64,000 nt of DNA from Nitrospira sp. (GTDB lineage: Bacteria; Nitrospirota; Nitrospiria; Nitrospirales; UBA8639), in NCBI GenBank assembly GCA_024760505.1, contig CP058931.1, positions 3,110,001 to 3,174,000 of the forward strand, read 5' to 3'. Below, in pieces: positions 9,149-19,176 of the stretch (its first letter is position 1; each line of letters begins with the position of its first letter). A model generated the notes under the pieces. The model was given only the letters and a program-made list of their open reading frames with translations. It searched no databases and was not told the origin of the DNA. A program made the position numbers and the translations under genes.

Positions 9149-9914
9149 AGAGCCGACAGGCATTATTGGTTGTCAGTTCGGCTATACGAGCCAATCCTGT
9201 TTCAGAGTCACCATATTTAATTTTCGCAATCTGTTCTGCCACGTAGGTGACATAGGACGATTCGTTACGTTTTCCTCGAAACGGCACGGGAGTCAGATAG
9301 GGGGCATCGGTTTCAATGAGCAACCGGTCATCGGGGACTGTGCGAATCACTTCATGTAACTGAGAGGCATTGCGAAAGGTAATGATTCCTGAAAATGAGA
9401 GATGAAAGCCCAGGTCCAAAGCACGTTTGGCAAATGCCAGATCCTCCGAAAAACAATGGAAGACGCCGCCCACCTTTTCGGCATGTGCTTCTTGCAGGAT
9501 TGCCATCGTATCCTCTTGCGCTTCACGTGTATGAATCACCAGTGGAAGGGTGAGTGATTGCGCCAGTTCAATTTGTTCACGAAATCGTTGCCGTTGGGTT
9601 TCTCGAGGAGAGTGATCGTAATGATAATCAAGCCCGATTTCGCCGAAGGCGACTACCTTTGGGTGTTGGGCCAGTTGTCTGAATTCCACATACCAGGTGG
9701 GCTCAATGCGTTTGACTTCATGGGGATGGACTCCGATTGTGGCATACACATCGGGTCGGCTTGTGGCTAATTGCACGGCTGCATGACTTGTAGAAAGATC
9801 GCATCCAATAGTGACAAACTTTTCTACACCGGCTTCCTGGGCACGTTGAAATATAGCGTCTCGATCTGGATCATAACGGGGATCGTCCAAATGAACATGG
9901 GTATCGATCAGCAT
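9132..9914 (-). CDS. tatD: TatD family metal-dependent deoxyribonuclease
   Basis: TIM-barrel metallohydrolase of the TatD DNase family. From the ATG at 9914 it is 260 residues, the family length; the frame runs open to 9995, but AAGAAAGG just upstream of 9914 supports the inner start. Metal ligands are seen in DTHVHLDD (residues 4-11), GEIGLDYHYDHSPRETQ, IHTREAQ, FHCFSED and the late ETDAPYLTP. Its 3' end overlaps the NYN gene on the other strand by 17 bases, and it diverges from the PAP2 gene. Confidence 0.92.
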   Translation of the reverse strand: MLIDTHVHLDDPRYDPDRDAIFQRAQEAGVEKFVTIGCDLSTSHAAVQLATSRPDVYATIGVHPHEVKRIEPTWYVEFRQLAQHPKVVAFGEIGLDYHYDHSPRETQRQRFREQIELAQSLTLPLVIHTREAQEDTMAILQEAHAEKVGGVFHCFSEDLAFAKRALDLGFHLSFSGIITFRNASQLHEVIRTVPDDRLLIETDAPYLTPVPFRGKRNESSYVTYVAEQIAKIKYGDSETGLARIAELTTNNACRLFKISS

Positions 9915-10019
9915 GAAGAAGGCCTTTCTTGTTAAAAACTGTACCTTATCATACCCGTCCAATTTCTTGCAGGATGTTGTGTCCGCTGAGGACAAGTCCG
10001 GAATAGGTACGGGACAACG

Positions 10020-10562
10020 ATGAATTTCGATGAATTATGGTTTGCGTCCATTAATGGGTGGGCCGGTCAGTTTGCGGGATTGGATTGGTTCATGCTTCAG
10101 GTGTCGCAGGAAAGCAATCTGGTGATTCCTGGCATCTTGCTCGTGGGGTATTGGGTGTGGATGAAATGGGGCGAAGCCAGACTCGCGATTCCCTGTTTAG
10201 GGCTCCTGATCGGCTTGAGTGATTTCCTCGGCGGCCAGATGAAAGTCTTGATTGGTCGTCCGCGGCCTTGCCAGGTTCTCGAGCACATTCATGAATTAGT
10301 CGGGTGTGGGGGGGCCTTTAGTATGCCGTCCAATCACGCGTTGAATTCCAGCACGGCTATTAGCTTTCTTGTCATGCTTTATCCGGGGCTAGGGTGGGTA
10401 TTGTGGCCACTCCTTAGCCTGATTGGATTGTCCCGTGTGTTTCTTGGTGCGCATTATGTGACAGACGTGTTGGTCGGGGTTGGCCTTGGGGCCCTGTTAG
10501 GAGGCGGGGTGGGATTTTTACTCAAGACGCGGGTGTTGCGAAGGAAACCCCTTGCGGGTTAA
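10020..10562 (+). CDS. PAP2-family membrane phosphatase
   Basis: A 180-residue integral membrane phosphatase with about five to six hydrophobic segments. The three-part phosphatase signature is present: KVLIGRPRPC (motif 1, K-x5-6-RP), PSNHALNS (motif 2, with the usual PSGH varied to PSNH) and SRVFLGAHYVTDV (motif 3, R-x5-H-x3-D). Such proteins dephosphorylate undecaprenyl pyrophosphate or lipid phosphates at the outer face of the inner membrane; the exact substrate cannot be told here. The stop overlaps the end of the CDF gene on the opposite strand by 4 bases. Confidence 0.88.
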   Translation: MNFDELWFASINGWAGQFAGLDWFMLQVSQESNLVIPGILLVGYWVWMKWGEARLAIPCLGLLIGLSDFLGGQMKVLIGRPRPCQVLEHIHELVGCGGAFSMPSNHALNSSTAISFLVMLYPGLGWVLWPLLSLIGLSRVFLGAHYVTDVLVGVGLGALLGGGVGFLLKTRVLRRKPLAG

Positions 10563-11515
10563 TGATGGTGCAGATGAGGAGGGATGGGTTCTGCGCCGGT
10601 TGAACCGTTCGTCAGGTAACTGAGATTGCAATGCAGGTCCTCTTGCTCCTGGCATTCGGTTTCCAATTGAATGGTTAAGTGATGAATGCCGAATTTCGAT
10701 GACAGTATTGATTGAATGGGCTGGAGTAGTTGATCTTTATCCGGAACCGCCTCGGTGTCAACCAACACGTGACACGTCAACATCACAATGCGGGGTTCAA
10801 CCGACCAGATATGCAGATCATGAACTTTTCTGACACCAGGAACGTTTTCAATGGTAGCCACAATATCTGATGTTTTGAGGTGAGGGGGGGTCGATTCCAA
10901 TAAAATATCCAGCGACTCACGAAAGAGTGGCCAACTGCCTTTCACGATAATGATGACGATGAGGAGACTGATCAGAGGATCTAAAATGGTGAAACCGGTC
11001 AGGGCGATACCCAACCCGGCGATGATAACGCCAAGAGACATCCAGGCATCCATCACCATATGCAGAAAGGCCCCGCGAATATTCAGGTCATCTTCGGCTC
11101 CACGACGCAATAACAGGGCGACGGCAAGATTGGCGATCAAACTGATACACGCGATTATCATCACCCAAAAGCCAGGCACGTCAACCGGTGAAAACATCCG
11201 GTCGAGAGCAAACACTCCAATAATTCCCCCTGTGAAAATTAACAGAAGGCTATTCAGAAACGCCGCAATGGTTCCGGCGCGGTGGTAGCCAAACGTCCGA
11301 TGTTCCGTGGCGGGTTGGGTGGCCAGAATATGTGCATACAAGGCTAATAAGAGAGAGCCTTGATCGATCAAATTGTGCCCGGCATCGCTCATTAGCCCAA
11401 GACTATTGATCGCATAGCCCCCGATGAATTCAGCGAGAATGATGATGCCATTGAGGACGAGGCCCAGCTTAAGTCGATACGTGAGAGGGGAGGCGTTCAA
11501 CTCTGAGGATGTCAT
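10559..11515 (-). CDS. Cation diffusion facilitator (CzcD/ZitB type)
   Basis: Proton-driven exporter of Zn2+, Co2+ or Cd2+ across the inner membrane. Six transmembrane helices are predicted, with the metal site HxxxD in helix 2 (SDAGHNLID) and HMVMD in helix 5. A C-terminal cytoplasmic domain (VPGVRKVHDLHIWSVEP) follows, and the protein ends in His-rich HLHHH, a plausible extra metal site. The ATG at 11515 (MTSSELN) gives 318 residues and fits the family; the frame extends to 11584 with a basic, poorly conserved-looking 23-residue addition. Confidence 0.88.
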   Translation of the reverse strand: MTSSELNASPLTYRLKLGLVLNGIIILAEFIGGYAINSLGLMSDAGHNLIDQGSLLLALYAHILATQPATEHRTFGYHRAGTIAAFLNSLLLIFTGGIIGVFALDRMFSPVDVPGFWVMIIACISLIANLAVALLLRRGAEDDLNIRGAFLHMVMDAWMSLGVIIAGLGIALTGFTILDPLISLLIVIIIVKGSWPLFRESLDILLESTPPHLKTSDIVATIENVPGVRKVHDLHIWSVEPRIVMLTCHVLVDTEAVPDKDQLLQPIQSILSSKFGIHHLTIQLETECQEQEDLHCNLSYLTNGSTGAEPIPPHLHHH

Positions 11516-11672
11516 GGGATCTACTCTCGCATGAATCTCAAGTCTGGACAATGGGAGGAGGCAAGCCTTCCTTCGTTTTACCACAAACGGAATTGAGTGA
11601 TCCCGGCACTTGCGAGGTTGAGAATGGTGAAGGGGGGGAAGTCCCCCTCCCTTTTATGCGGCGGGTGCGATT

Positions 11673-11981
11673 TTACACGTCGAAAGAGTCCGTTTTGACC
11701 GCCTGTTTGGTGGCATCCACAGCGGAGTTGACTCGAGTGGCCGCCTGTTTCATGGTTTTTCTGGCCTCTTCAGACCAGGCATGCACGGCCTCTTTTGTTT
11801 GAGAAGCCATATCTGAAAATTCGTCCTGTGCGGTCTTCGCACCTCGTGCCAATCGATCACGCACGTGAGTCCCTGATTCAGGCGTCAGGAGTATGGCGCT
11901 ACCGGCGCCCAATAGAAATCCTGCAATGAAGACAAATGTATTAACCCAACATGAGTCGCCTTGCGTCGTATGCTCATCCAT
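11673..11981 (-). CDS. YtxH domain protein
   Basis: A 102-residue protein with one N-terminal membrane helix (VNTFVFIAGFLLGAGSAILL, about residues 13-32) followed at once by TPESGTHVRDRLARG, the YtxH signature, and a charged, alanine-rich helix to the end. YtxH proteins are general-stress and envelope proteins in Bacillus and are common next to storage or stress genes; the molecular function is unknown. AAGGAGG lies 9 bases before the ATG. A second YtxH protein is at 23550. Confidence 0.8.
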   Translation of the reverse strand: MDEHTTQGDSCWVNTFVFIAGFLLGAGSAILLTPESGTHVRDRLARGAKTAQDEFSDMASQTKEAVHAWSEEARKTMKQAATRVNSAVDATKQAVKTDSFDV

Positions 11982-12017
11982 CGTGAAATTCCTCCTTGGT
12001 AATGCTTTGTTTGATTG

Positions 12018-12275
12018 TTATGACCGGTCCTCATGATTCTTCGCTGAGGCCATTGCCATGATGGCTCCTCCCAGGAGAACTCCAGAGGCAAAGATAAGAC
12101 TGTAGGATAAGCCCGTTCGGAGTTCAGGCCATGTGTCCAGAACCCGTTTCCATAGTGGGACATCTTCGGAAAAATGGACGTGTCCCTCCCAGCCCAATCC
12201 TCCCTCCGGCGTGGACTGATTAGCGTATGATTCTTGGTCCGAAGCGTGTGCCGTGTTCAATTTGCTCATAGTCAT
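12018..12275 (-). CDS. Small single-helix membrane protein, unknown function
   Basis: An 85-residue protein I do not recognise. Residues 1-55 are soluble-looking, with an acidic stretch, and a single hydrophobic helix (about residues 56-79, LSYSLIFASGVLLGGAIMAMA) sits near the C-terminus with a charged tail. The ATG overlaps the treY stop in an ATGA arrangement, and a YtxH gene follows 36 bases downstream, so it is probably the middle gene of a treY-small protein-ytxH transcript. Confidence 0.65.
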   Translation of the reverse strand: MTMSKLNTAHASDQESYANQSTPEGGLGWEGHVHFSEDVPLWKRVLDTWPELRTGLSYSLIFASGVLLGGAIMAMASAKNHEDRS

Positions 12276-15178
12276 GAGACGGGCTCCAATAGGGCAAAAG
12301 GAAAATGTTGAAAAAGCATTCCTAAGGGTAATCCTACCATGCTCAGGTCATTTTGTGGAGTGACAATTTCCTGGGTTAAGAGATTACGAAACGAGTGTGC
12401 CGCGAATTCCGGAGGGAGCCGCATCGAGGTTTGTCCCCATATGGGTTCGCCGAGCGGACTGATGGTCTGGTCGGGGATGAGAGTCGTTAACAGTCGTGGG
12501 AATATGACCAAGCACATATGTGAGTGATGTTGTCTTATGAATCCGCACACATGATGGGCCTGTTCCCCCTTGAATTCCAGGGGTAGATACGATCCATCCA
12601 GAAACAGATGGGGGTGCCTCTTCCGGATATGAAGCGCGGTAGTGGTTAAATACATTTTGATCAGGCCGCTTTCCGCATCCTGTAATAACGTCTGGACAAG
12701 GTCGAGAGGAGCAGTCGTCTGTTGCAAGTGTTGTAATTCGGAGAGCCGTTGTTGTCTGAAGAGGTAATCCACGGGTTGTCGGTTGTCTGGGTCGACCAGA
12801 CTGAAATCCCAAAGCTCCGTGCCTTGATAAAAATCGGGGACACCTGGAGCAAGGATTTTAATAAGGACCTGACTCAGAGAATTATAGATGCCATATTTGG
12901 AAATGCGTTGTTGAAAGGGGATAAAATCTTGAAGAAAGGCATTTGAAGGCCTGAGAGAAAGAATGCGGGAAAGAAATTCCCCGACGGCGTTTTCCCAGGC
13001 TTCATCGGGGTTTAACCAGCTGGTGCTCACTTTCGCTTCCCGTAAGGCTTTAACCATATACCCCTGCATGCGCCCCAAGAATTGAGGTTGAGCCGGTTCC
13101 GAGAGGCCACCCAATGGCCAGGTGCCGAGCAGCGTCTGGTAAATCAAATATTCTTCATTCAAGCTCGGTGCCCGTTGATCATTGATTGTTTGCTTGGCTT
13201 TTTTGTTCAGCCGATTCCAGGTTTTCAGATGCTGCCGCCATTCTTTGGGAATTTCCGACAACACATTGATTCGGGCCCGGACATCCTCGCTGCGTTTCGT
13301 GTCATGGGTGGACGTGGAGGAGAGGCTTGCCGGCCATTGGGTGGCCCGATCCTGCATGTATTGGTGAAATGTTGAAAGCGGGATCCCAAAGTGTTGTGGC
13401 TCGCCGCCGACTTCATTGAGAGATGTGAGGCGGTTGAAACAATAGAAGGCGGTATCTTCAACGCCTTTCGCGGTGACCGGGCTGGTCGTTTGCTGGAATT
13501 TCATGACAAAAGGGCGAATCACCTCCCAATCAAGATCCGGTGAATTCTGGGGAATTCTCAAGAGGAGATCGCGGATAAAATCGAAGACCAGGTTGCTGAT
13601 GGCGGGATTGCGTCGTTTAGCTCGGGCCACTGCTAGCCGAATATACGCGCGATCACGATCCAGGACGCCTTCGAGAGGATCGGGTCCAATATATGTTCGG
13701 TACACCGGGAAACAGGCAATGATTTCGCGGATCGCATGGATCAGACTATTGAGCGTAAAGTCCCGTGAGCGCCGGTTTCGCTCGGAGAGTACATTCAGCT
13801 GATGCCCCAAGGCATTGATTTCTCCTGACATGGAACTGGTCATGATGAGGTTTTTGCAGTCGTAGATCAGATCGTCATAGTGGAGCGACTGTTTGATAAA
13901 TCGGCTGTAGACCTGTTCGATCTGTCGTTGGTGGGTTTCCTGGATGAATAATTGATTGACGAGGGCAAGGTAGTCGTATCCAGTTGTGCCATGGCACAGC
14001 CAATCGGAAGTGAGACGTTCCTCTGTACCCAGGATTTTTTCAACGAGGAGATAGAGTGAGCGGCCTTGGGTGTCGGCCTGAACCTCCAAGTGTTCAGCCG
14101 CCCATTGTTGCCATTGGGCCAGAAAGGCTCTTGGATTATAAAGCCCGTCGACATGATCAATTCGCAGTCCATTCACAGCACCGGATGTTAATAATTCAAA
14201 TATTTTTTGATGGGCCGATTGGAAGACTTCCGGTTGCTCCATGCGAATGGCCGCCAATTGGTTGATGTCAAAAAACCGGCGATAATTTATTTCTTCAGCG
14301 GCGACCCGCCAATACGCCAGGCGATAGGCTTGGTGACTCACCAGGCGGTCGAGGACATCGAAGGTGCGGGGAGAGTTCTTCATGCCATTAAGTAACCGAA
14401 TGTTCTCCAGTAGAAAATCGCGAATAGTTGAATTGTCGGCAATCACCGTGGAGAGGCGGCGGCGGATCACCTCTTTCTCCCGGTATCGTTCGGCAACCCG
14501 CTCGGCTTCCGTCTCGGTTCTGGCCGGTAAATGGGAAAGAGCGGTGATAATGCTTTGGTATTCATGCAAGTGCGGATCAGAATTTTCCAGGCTTTGGTTG
14601 AGGGTGTCTTGCCTGAAGGTCAGAATGGTACTCCATGTGCAGGGATCAATAGGGAGACGATTTTCATAGTAGGTGAGGAAAAATTGCCCGTCGTCATAAT
14701 GGAGGATGATTTCCTGGTTTTCGAGAACAATGCCGTATTGATCCCCGAGAATGGGAAGAAGCACCTTGTTTTCTAATTCCGGCTTCACCGGTGTCCAGTC
14801 AATATCGAAAAATGTGGCGTAATGTGAGGAAGGACCATTTTCCAAGACATCCTGCCACCAAAGATTCGTTGATCCGGCTATCCCCATATGATTCGGGACG
14901 ACGTCCAGTATCTGACCCATGCCATGTTCGTGGAGTGCTTGAATAAATACCTGATAATCGGCTTCCGTCCCGATCTCCGGATTTAATTCCGTGGGATCGA
15001 CCACGTCGTATCCATGAGTGCTCCCTGGAGTGGCTTTCAGGTAGGGAGAGGCGTAACAGTCCGTAATGCCGAGTTGAGACAGATACGGGAGAATGCGAGA
15101 GGCGTCCTGGAATGTAAACGACGCGTTAAATTGCAGGCGATAGGTCGAGAGCGGAATGTGCAGAGGCAGAGGAGTCAT
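12272..15178 (-). CDS. treY: Malto-oligosyltrehalose synthase
   Basis: Isomerises the reducing-end alpha-1,4 bond of malto-oligosaccharides to alpha,alpha-1,1, forming maltooligosyl trehalose (GH13_26). The 968-residue length is right. Seen are STYRLQFNASFTF at the N-terminus, DVVPNHMG, GLRIDHVDGLYNP (nucleophile Asp), LYLLVEKIL with the acid/base Glu, and the late TSTHDTKRSEDVRAR and PDFYQGTELWDFSLVDPDNR. AAGGAGGG lies 5 bases before the ATG. treZ, which completes the conversion to trehalose, is 4 kb away on the same strand beyond glgB. Confidence 0.96.
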   Translation of the reverse strand: MTPLPLHIPLSTYRLQFNASFTFQDASRILPYLSQLGITDCYASPYLKATPGSTHGYDVVDPTELNPEIGTEADYQVFIQALHEHGMGQILDVVPNHMGIAGSTNLWWQDVLENGPSSHYATFFDIDWTPVKPELENKVLLPILGDQYGIVLENQEIILHYDDGQFFLTYYENRLPIDPCTWSTILTFRQDTLNQSLENSDPHLHEYQSIITALSHLPARTETEAERVAERYREKEVIRRRLSTVIADNSTIRDFLLENIRLLNGMKNSPRTFDVLDRLVSHQAYRLAYWRVAAEEINYRRFFDINQLAAIRMEQPEVFQSAHQKIFELLTSGAVNGLRIDHVDGLYNPRAFLAQWQQWAAEHLEVQADTQGRSLYLLVEKILGTEERLTSDWLCHGTTGYDYLALVNQLFIQETHQRQIEQVYSRFIKQSLHYDDLIYDCKNLIMTSSMSGEINALGHQLNVLSERNRRSRDFTLNSLIHAIREIIACFPVYRTYIGPDPLEGVLDRDRAYIRLAVARAKRRNPAISNLVFDFIRDLLLRIPQNSPDLDWEVIRPFVMKFQQTTSPVTAKGVEDTAFYCFNRLTSLNEVGGEPQHFGIPLSTFHQYMQDRATQWPASLSSTSTHDTKRSEDVRARINVLSEIPKEWRQHLKTWNRLNKKAKQTINDQRAPSLNEEYLIYQTLLGTWPLGGLSEPAQPQFLGRMQGYMVKALREAKVSTSWLNPDEAWENAVGEFLSRILSLRPSNAFLQDFIPFQQRISKYGIYNSLSQVLIKILAPGVPDFYQGTELWDFSLVDPDNRQPVDYLFRQQRLSELQHLQQTTAPLDLVQTLLQDAESGLIKMYLTTTALHIRKRHPHLFLDGSYLPLEFKGEQAHHVCGFIRQHHSHMCLVIFPRLLTTLIPDQTISPLGEPIWGQTSMRLPPEFAAHSFRNLLTQEIVTPQNDLSMVGLPLGMLFQHFPFALLEPVS

Positions 15179-15188
15179 GCTCCCTCCT

Positions 15189-16481
15189 TTATGTTAAAGA
15201 GGAGGGTGAGGAATGGATGGCCCGTCCGCCATACGATTGCCCACGAGGGAAGAGAGTGAGGCCGAGCTTCCCGGCTGTGGATCGTCGACTGTCTCGTCCG
15301 TGTTTGTCCCCTAGTGTGGTTCCGGACGAGATAATGTTAAATCGGTCAATGATACAACGATAAAGATGGCAATTGGATCCAATGAGTGTCCCATCAAGAA
15401 TAATCGATTCTTCAATGGTACAGCCTTCTCCAATTCTGACATTGCGTCCAATAATAGAACGTTTCACCTTACTGTCTACGACGAGGCTGCCTTGGCCGAC
15501 CATGGCATCATCCATGTGGGATCGGACTAGACTGGCAACAGGTTCAACCGACGCATCGGTCAGAATAGGCCATTTGACATTTCGTAAGTCAAGGATCGGC
15601 GACTCCCCCAAAATATCCATGTTCGCTTGCCAATAGGCCTCCAGGGTTCCCACATCGCGCCAGTACCCCCATTCTTCGTAAGGATGAATGCCGGGAACCA
15701 CATTGTCCATAAAGTCATAAGCGAGGACCCGGTGAGATTTGATGAGAGACGGAATGATGTTCCGGCCAAAATCGTGCGTGCCAGCTTGACTGGCATCTTG
15801 TTCCAGAATTTTTACAAGAATGTCGGCGTTAAAAATATAATTTCCCATAGAACTAAACGCCATGGCGGGATTTTCAGGCATGGGTTTGGGAGAGGCCGGC
15901 TTTTCCTCAAATCCGATAATTTGATGGTCGGCATTGACTTCGACAATTCCGAACCCCTTTGCCGCCTGAATCGGAACGGGAAGCGACGCGACGGTCACAT
16001 CCGCTTCCTGGTCAAGATGAAATTGGATCATCTGCCTCACATCCATCCGGTAAATATGATCGGCTCCGAAGACGGCCACCAATCCTGGCGCAAAGTCCTG
16101 GATGAGGTTAATATTCTGATAGACGGCATCTGCTGTCCCTTCATACCATTTGCCGCGTCCCTTCATCTGGGGAGGAACGACCGTAATAAAGTTTTGACGG
16201 TTGGTGCCACCAAAACGCCAGGCCCTTCTCAGGTGTTCAATCAAGGATTGTGAACGGTATTGCACCAGCACATACATGGACTGGATGCCGGAATTAATAA
16301 AATTGCTGAGAACAAAATCGACAATACGATAGGTGCCGGCAAACGGCACGGACGGCTTACTTCGTTGTTCCGTTAACGGCATGAGCCGTTCGCCTTTGCC
16401 ACCGGCCATGATCATGGCCAGGATTTTTTGGGGCGTCCGTTCGATGATTTTTTTGCGGCGAGGTCCGGAAGGGCTTTTCAT
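15189..16481 (-). CDS. glgC: Glucose-1-phosphate adenylyltransferase
   Basis: Makes ADP-glucose for glycogen synthesis; cytoplasmic. The 430-residue protein shows the pyrophosphorylase loop MIMAGGKGERLMPLTEQRSKPSVPFAG (about residues 23-50), VFGADHIYRMD, GFEEKPASPKPMPENP and a C-terminal left-handed beta-helix with IGRNVRIGEGCTIEESI. The start has no clear Shine-Dalgarno and lies 6 bases after the LapA-like gene, so coupled translation is likely. It is followed by treY after 10 bases. No glgA is in the window. Confidence 0.96.
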   Translation of the reverse strand: MKSPSGPRRKKIIERTPQKILAMIMAGGKGERLMPLTEQRSKPSVPFAGTYRIVDFVLSNFINSGIQSMYVLVQYRSQSLIEHLRRAWRFGGTNRQNFITVVPPQMKGRGKWYEGTADAVYQNINLIQDFAPGLVAVFGADHIYRMDVRQMIQFHLDQEADVTVASLPVPIQAAKGFGIVEVNADHQIIGFEEKPASPKPMPENPAMAFSSMGNYIFNADILVKILEQDASQAGTHDFGRNIIPSLIKSHRVLAYDFMDNVVPGIHPYEEWGYWRDVGTLEAYWQANMDILGESPILDLRNVKWPILTDASVEPVASLVRSHMDDAMVGQGSLVVDSKVKRSIIGRNVRIGEGCTIEESIILDGTLIGSNCHLYRCIIDRFNIISSGTTLGDKHGRDSRRSTAGKLGLTLFPRGQSYGGRAIHSSPSSLT

Positions 16482-16487
16482 ACAGAT

Positions 16488-16769
16488 TTAGGTGTTGGAC
16501 GGAGGATTGGTGAACTCGGCGACGGATCGTTCCAGTGTCGCGATCGTTTTTTGTTGCTTGGCGATCAGGCGGATTTTTTTGATATAGAGGGGCAATGCAG
16601 CAAGTACGGTCAGGCCGACACCTAATGCCAAAGCTGTGAGCAACAACAGAGCCCGCGACCCTTGAAAGGTCCAGGCGAAAAAGTTCAGAATAATGGGTTC
16701 GGAGTTTTGTATCGAAAAAGCAACCGCAAAGAACAACAGAAGCAGCAAGGCCAACAGTGCAGAATACAT
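16488..16769 (-). CDS. LapA-type (lipopolysaccharide assembly A domain) membrane protein
   Basis: A 93-residue protein with two hydrophobic helices (about residues 1-21 and 39-60) and a C-terminal coiled-coil tail (KKIRLIAKQQKTIATLERSVAEF). The pattern FAVAFSIQNSEPIILNFFAW between the helices is the LapA/YciS/DUF1049 signature. In enterobacteria LapA works with LapB to control LpxC and LPS assembly; no LapB is seen next to it here. It is the first gene of the leftward glgC-treY run and is divergent from glgB with only 50 bases between. Confidence 0.82.
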   Translation of the reverse strand: MYSALLALLLLLFFAVAFSIQNSEPIILNFFAWTFQGSRALLLLTALALGVGLTVLAALPLYIKKIRLIAKQQKTIATLERSVAEFTNPPSNT

Positions 16770-16819
16770 AGTCCCTTTTGTTATGTTAGGATATTGTTAA
16801 TTAACACAGAAAGGATTCA

Positions 16820-19030
16820 TTGGCAATGCCAACCCTCTCAAATCGTTTTCAACGTCTGGTTTCCGCCACTGAATGGGATCCGTTTTCCGTGTTGGGTCCC
16901 CATCGTGGGGAATCGACAGATTCTTCTGGTGTCTGTATCAGGGCCTTCTTGCCTGAGGCTGCTGAGGTGGTGGTGCTACCTGGAGGAAATGGAAACACCC
17001 CCATTCCCATGAAGCTCGTCCATCCCGATGGAGTCTTTGAAGCACGGTGGAAAGGGGATCCATTGGGTCCGGATTATCAATTTCGCATCGTCGATCGACA
17101 GGGTAAAGCCAGCCAACGCCATGACCCCTATGCGTTTCTTCCGCGCATTTCAGATTTTGATTTGCATTTGTTCGGTGAGGGCAAGCTTTATAGAGCCTAT
17201 GAACAGCTTGGGGGGCAAGTGTGCATCCATCAGGGTGTTCAAGGGGTCAATTTTGCTGTGTGGGCACCCAATGCCAAGCGGGTGAGCGTGGTAGGAGACT
17301 TCAATGAATGGGATGGGCGTCGGCATCCGATGAGAAGCCGCGGAGGTGGTGGAATTTGGGAGTTGTTCATACCGGATATGAATGAGGGCGCGGTGTATAA
17401 ATTCGAAATTCTACCGCAAAATGGGGATGCGCCGTTTCTGAAAGCGGACCCGTATGCTTCCTCATCTGAATTACGACCGAAAACGGCCTCTGTCGTCCGT
17501 GATCTTTCGGGCTATGAATGGCGGGATGGGGAGTGGATAGCAGCCAGGCAAAATCGTGATCCCCTCGCTCAACCCTGGTCCATCTATGAGGTGCATTTGG
17601 GATCGTGGAGACGTGTTCCGGAGGAAGGGTCTCGATGGTTGACCTACCAGGAATTAGCGGAAACCCTCATTCCCTATGTGAAGGACATGGGGTTTACCCA
17701 CATTGAGCTGATGCCGGTGACCGAACATCCCTTTGACGGGTCATGGGGGTATCAGGCCACCGGATATTTTGCACCCACAAGCCGGTTTGGCACTCCTGCG
17801 CAGTTTATGGCGTTTGTGGATGCCTGTCATCAGGCAGGAATCGGGGTCCTGATGGATTGGGCTCCTGCGCACTTTCCGGAAGATCCCCATGGCTTGGCCT
17901 GGTTTGACGGGACAAATTTGTATGACCATTCGGACCCGCGGCTCGGATTCCATCCGGAATGGAATAGCCGAATTTTTAATTACGGTCGGACCGAAGTTAA
18001 AAACTTTCTGATCAATAGCGCACTCAGCTGGTTTGACCGGTATCATATTGATGGCCTTCGGGTAGATGCTGTCGCATCGATGCTCTATCTCGATTATGCG
18101 CGAAAATCCGGTGAATGGATTCCAAATAAATTCGGGGGCAGAGAGAATCTTGAAGCAGTGGAATTTTTAAAAGAGCTCAATACCGTGGCTCATCAGGAAC
18201 ATCCCGGCATTGTGATGATTGCCGAAGAATCCACGGCATGGCCTGGGGTCTCCAAGCCGACTTATGTCGGAGGGTTGGGATTTACCTTTAAATGGAATAT
18301 GGGGTGGATGCACGATACCCTGGATTATTTCAGCCTGGATCCTATTTATCGGAGATATCATCAACATAACGTGACCTTCGGATTAGTCTATGCATTCACC
18401 GAAAACTTCGTCCTCCCGCTTTCTCATGATGAAGTGGTCCATGGCAAGAAATCGCTCCTGGATAAAATGCCGGGGGACGAATGGCAACGATTTGCGAATT
18501 TGCGCGCCTTGTATGGACACATGTGGGGTCATCCTGGGAAGAAAATGTTATTCATGGGCTGCGAGATCGGCCAATGGTGGGAATGGAACCACGATGATAG
18601 CCTTCAATGGCATCTACTTGAGTATGATCGGCATCAGGGTCTCCAGCGGTATGTCGCTGATCTCAATCGATTATATGCCTCACAACCCGCGCTCCATCAA
18701 GTTGACTATGATTGGACGGGGTTTCAGTGGATCGATCTTCATGACAGTGATCATTCGACGCTCACGTATTTCAGGCGCGCCAAAGATCCTTCCGATATTG
18801 TGGTCTGTGCCCTGAACCTCACCCCTGTCCCTCGAGAAGCCTATCGAATGGGCGTGCCGACCGCCGGATATTATCGAGAGCTTTTGAACAGTGACTCTGA
18901 GGCGTACGGTGGAAGCAATATGGGGAATGCTGGAGGAGTACAGGCCGAAGACATGCCTTGGCATGGCCAGCCGTTTTCTGTGGTTATTACCCTTCCGCCT
19001 TTAGCTGCAGTCTTTTTTAAGCCTGCGTAG
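16820..19030 (+). CDS. glgB: 1,4-alpha-glucan branching enzyme
   Basis: Forms alpha-1,6 branches in glycogen (GH13_9). The 736-residue protein has two N-terminal beta domains (CBM48; DPFSVLGPH at about residue 20 and VNFAVWAPNAKRVSVVGDFNEWDG near 140), the catalytic barrel with DWAPAHFP, GLRVDAVASMLYLDY (nucleophile Asp), MIAEEST (acid/base Glu) and LSHDEVVHGK, and a C-terminal beta domain. Two starts are possible: TTG at 16820, 5 bases after AGAAAGGA, or ATG at 16826, 11 bases after. The product differs by only two residues. Confidence 0.96.
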   Translation: MAMPTLSNRFQRLVSATEWDPFSVLGPHRGESTDSSGVCIRAFLPEAAEVVVLPGGNGNTPIPMKLVHPDGVFEARWKGDPLGPDYQFRIVDRQGKASQRHDPYAFLPRISDFDLHLFGEGKLYRAYEQLGGQVCIHQGVQGVNFAVWAPNAKRVSVVGDFNEWDGRRHPMRSRGGGGIWELFIPDMNEGAVYKFEILPQNGDAPFLKADPYASSSELRPKTASVVRDLSGYEWRDGEWIAARQNRDPLAQPWSIYEVHLGSWRRVPEEGSRWLTYQELAETLIPYVKDMGFTHIELMPVTEHPFDGSWGYQATGYFAPTSRFGTPAQFMAFVDACHQAGIGVLMDWAPAHFPEDPHGLAWFDGTNLYDHSDPRLGFHPEWNSRIFNYGRTEVKNFLINSALSWFDRYHIDGLRVDAVASMLYLDYARKSGEWIPNKFGGRENLEAVEFLKELNTVAHQEHPGIVMIAEESTAWPGVSKPTYVGGLGFTFKWNMGWMHDTLDYFSLDPIYRRYHQHNVTFGLVYAFTENFVLPLSHDEVVHGKKSLLDKMPGDEWQRFANLRALYGHMWGHPGKKMLFMGCEIGQWWEWNHDDSLQWHLLEYDRHQGLQRYVADLNRLYASQPALHQVDYDWTGFQWIDLHDSDHSTLTYFRRAKDPSDIVVCALNLTPVPREAYRMGVPTAGYYRELLNSDSEAYGGSNMGNAGGVQAEDMPWHGQPFSVVITLPPLAAVFFKPA

Positions 19031-19176
19031 ATTCCCAAGATCTCCGTGAAATGTCTATGCTTCCTCGTCCCTTTCGATCAGGTTGAGAGGGTGACCAGGC
19101 AAGGACGGTTATCACCCCGGAAAGAGAAGGAGCGATCTTCACCCTTATGCCCGGCCTTAATGGTCTTGGCCTGAAC

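Noticed and set aside
15627..16253. 208-codon plus-strand frame antisense to glgC
   Set aside because: glgC motifs run through the whole region on the minus strand; no domain in the antisense product.
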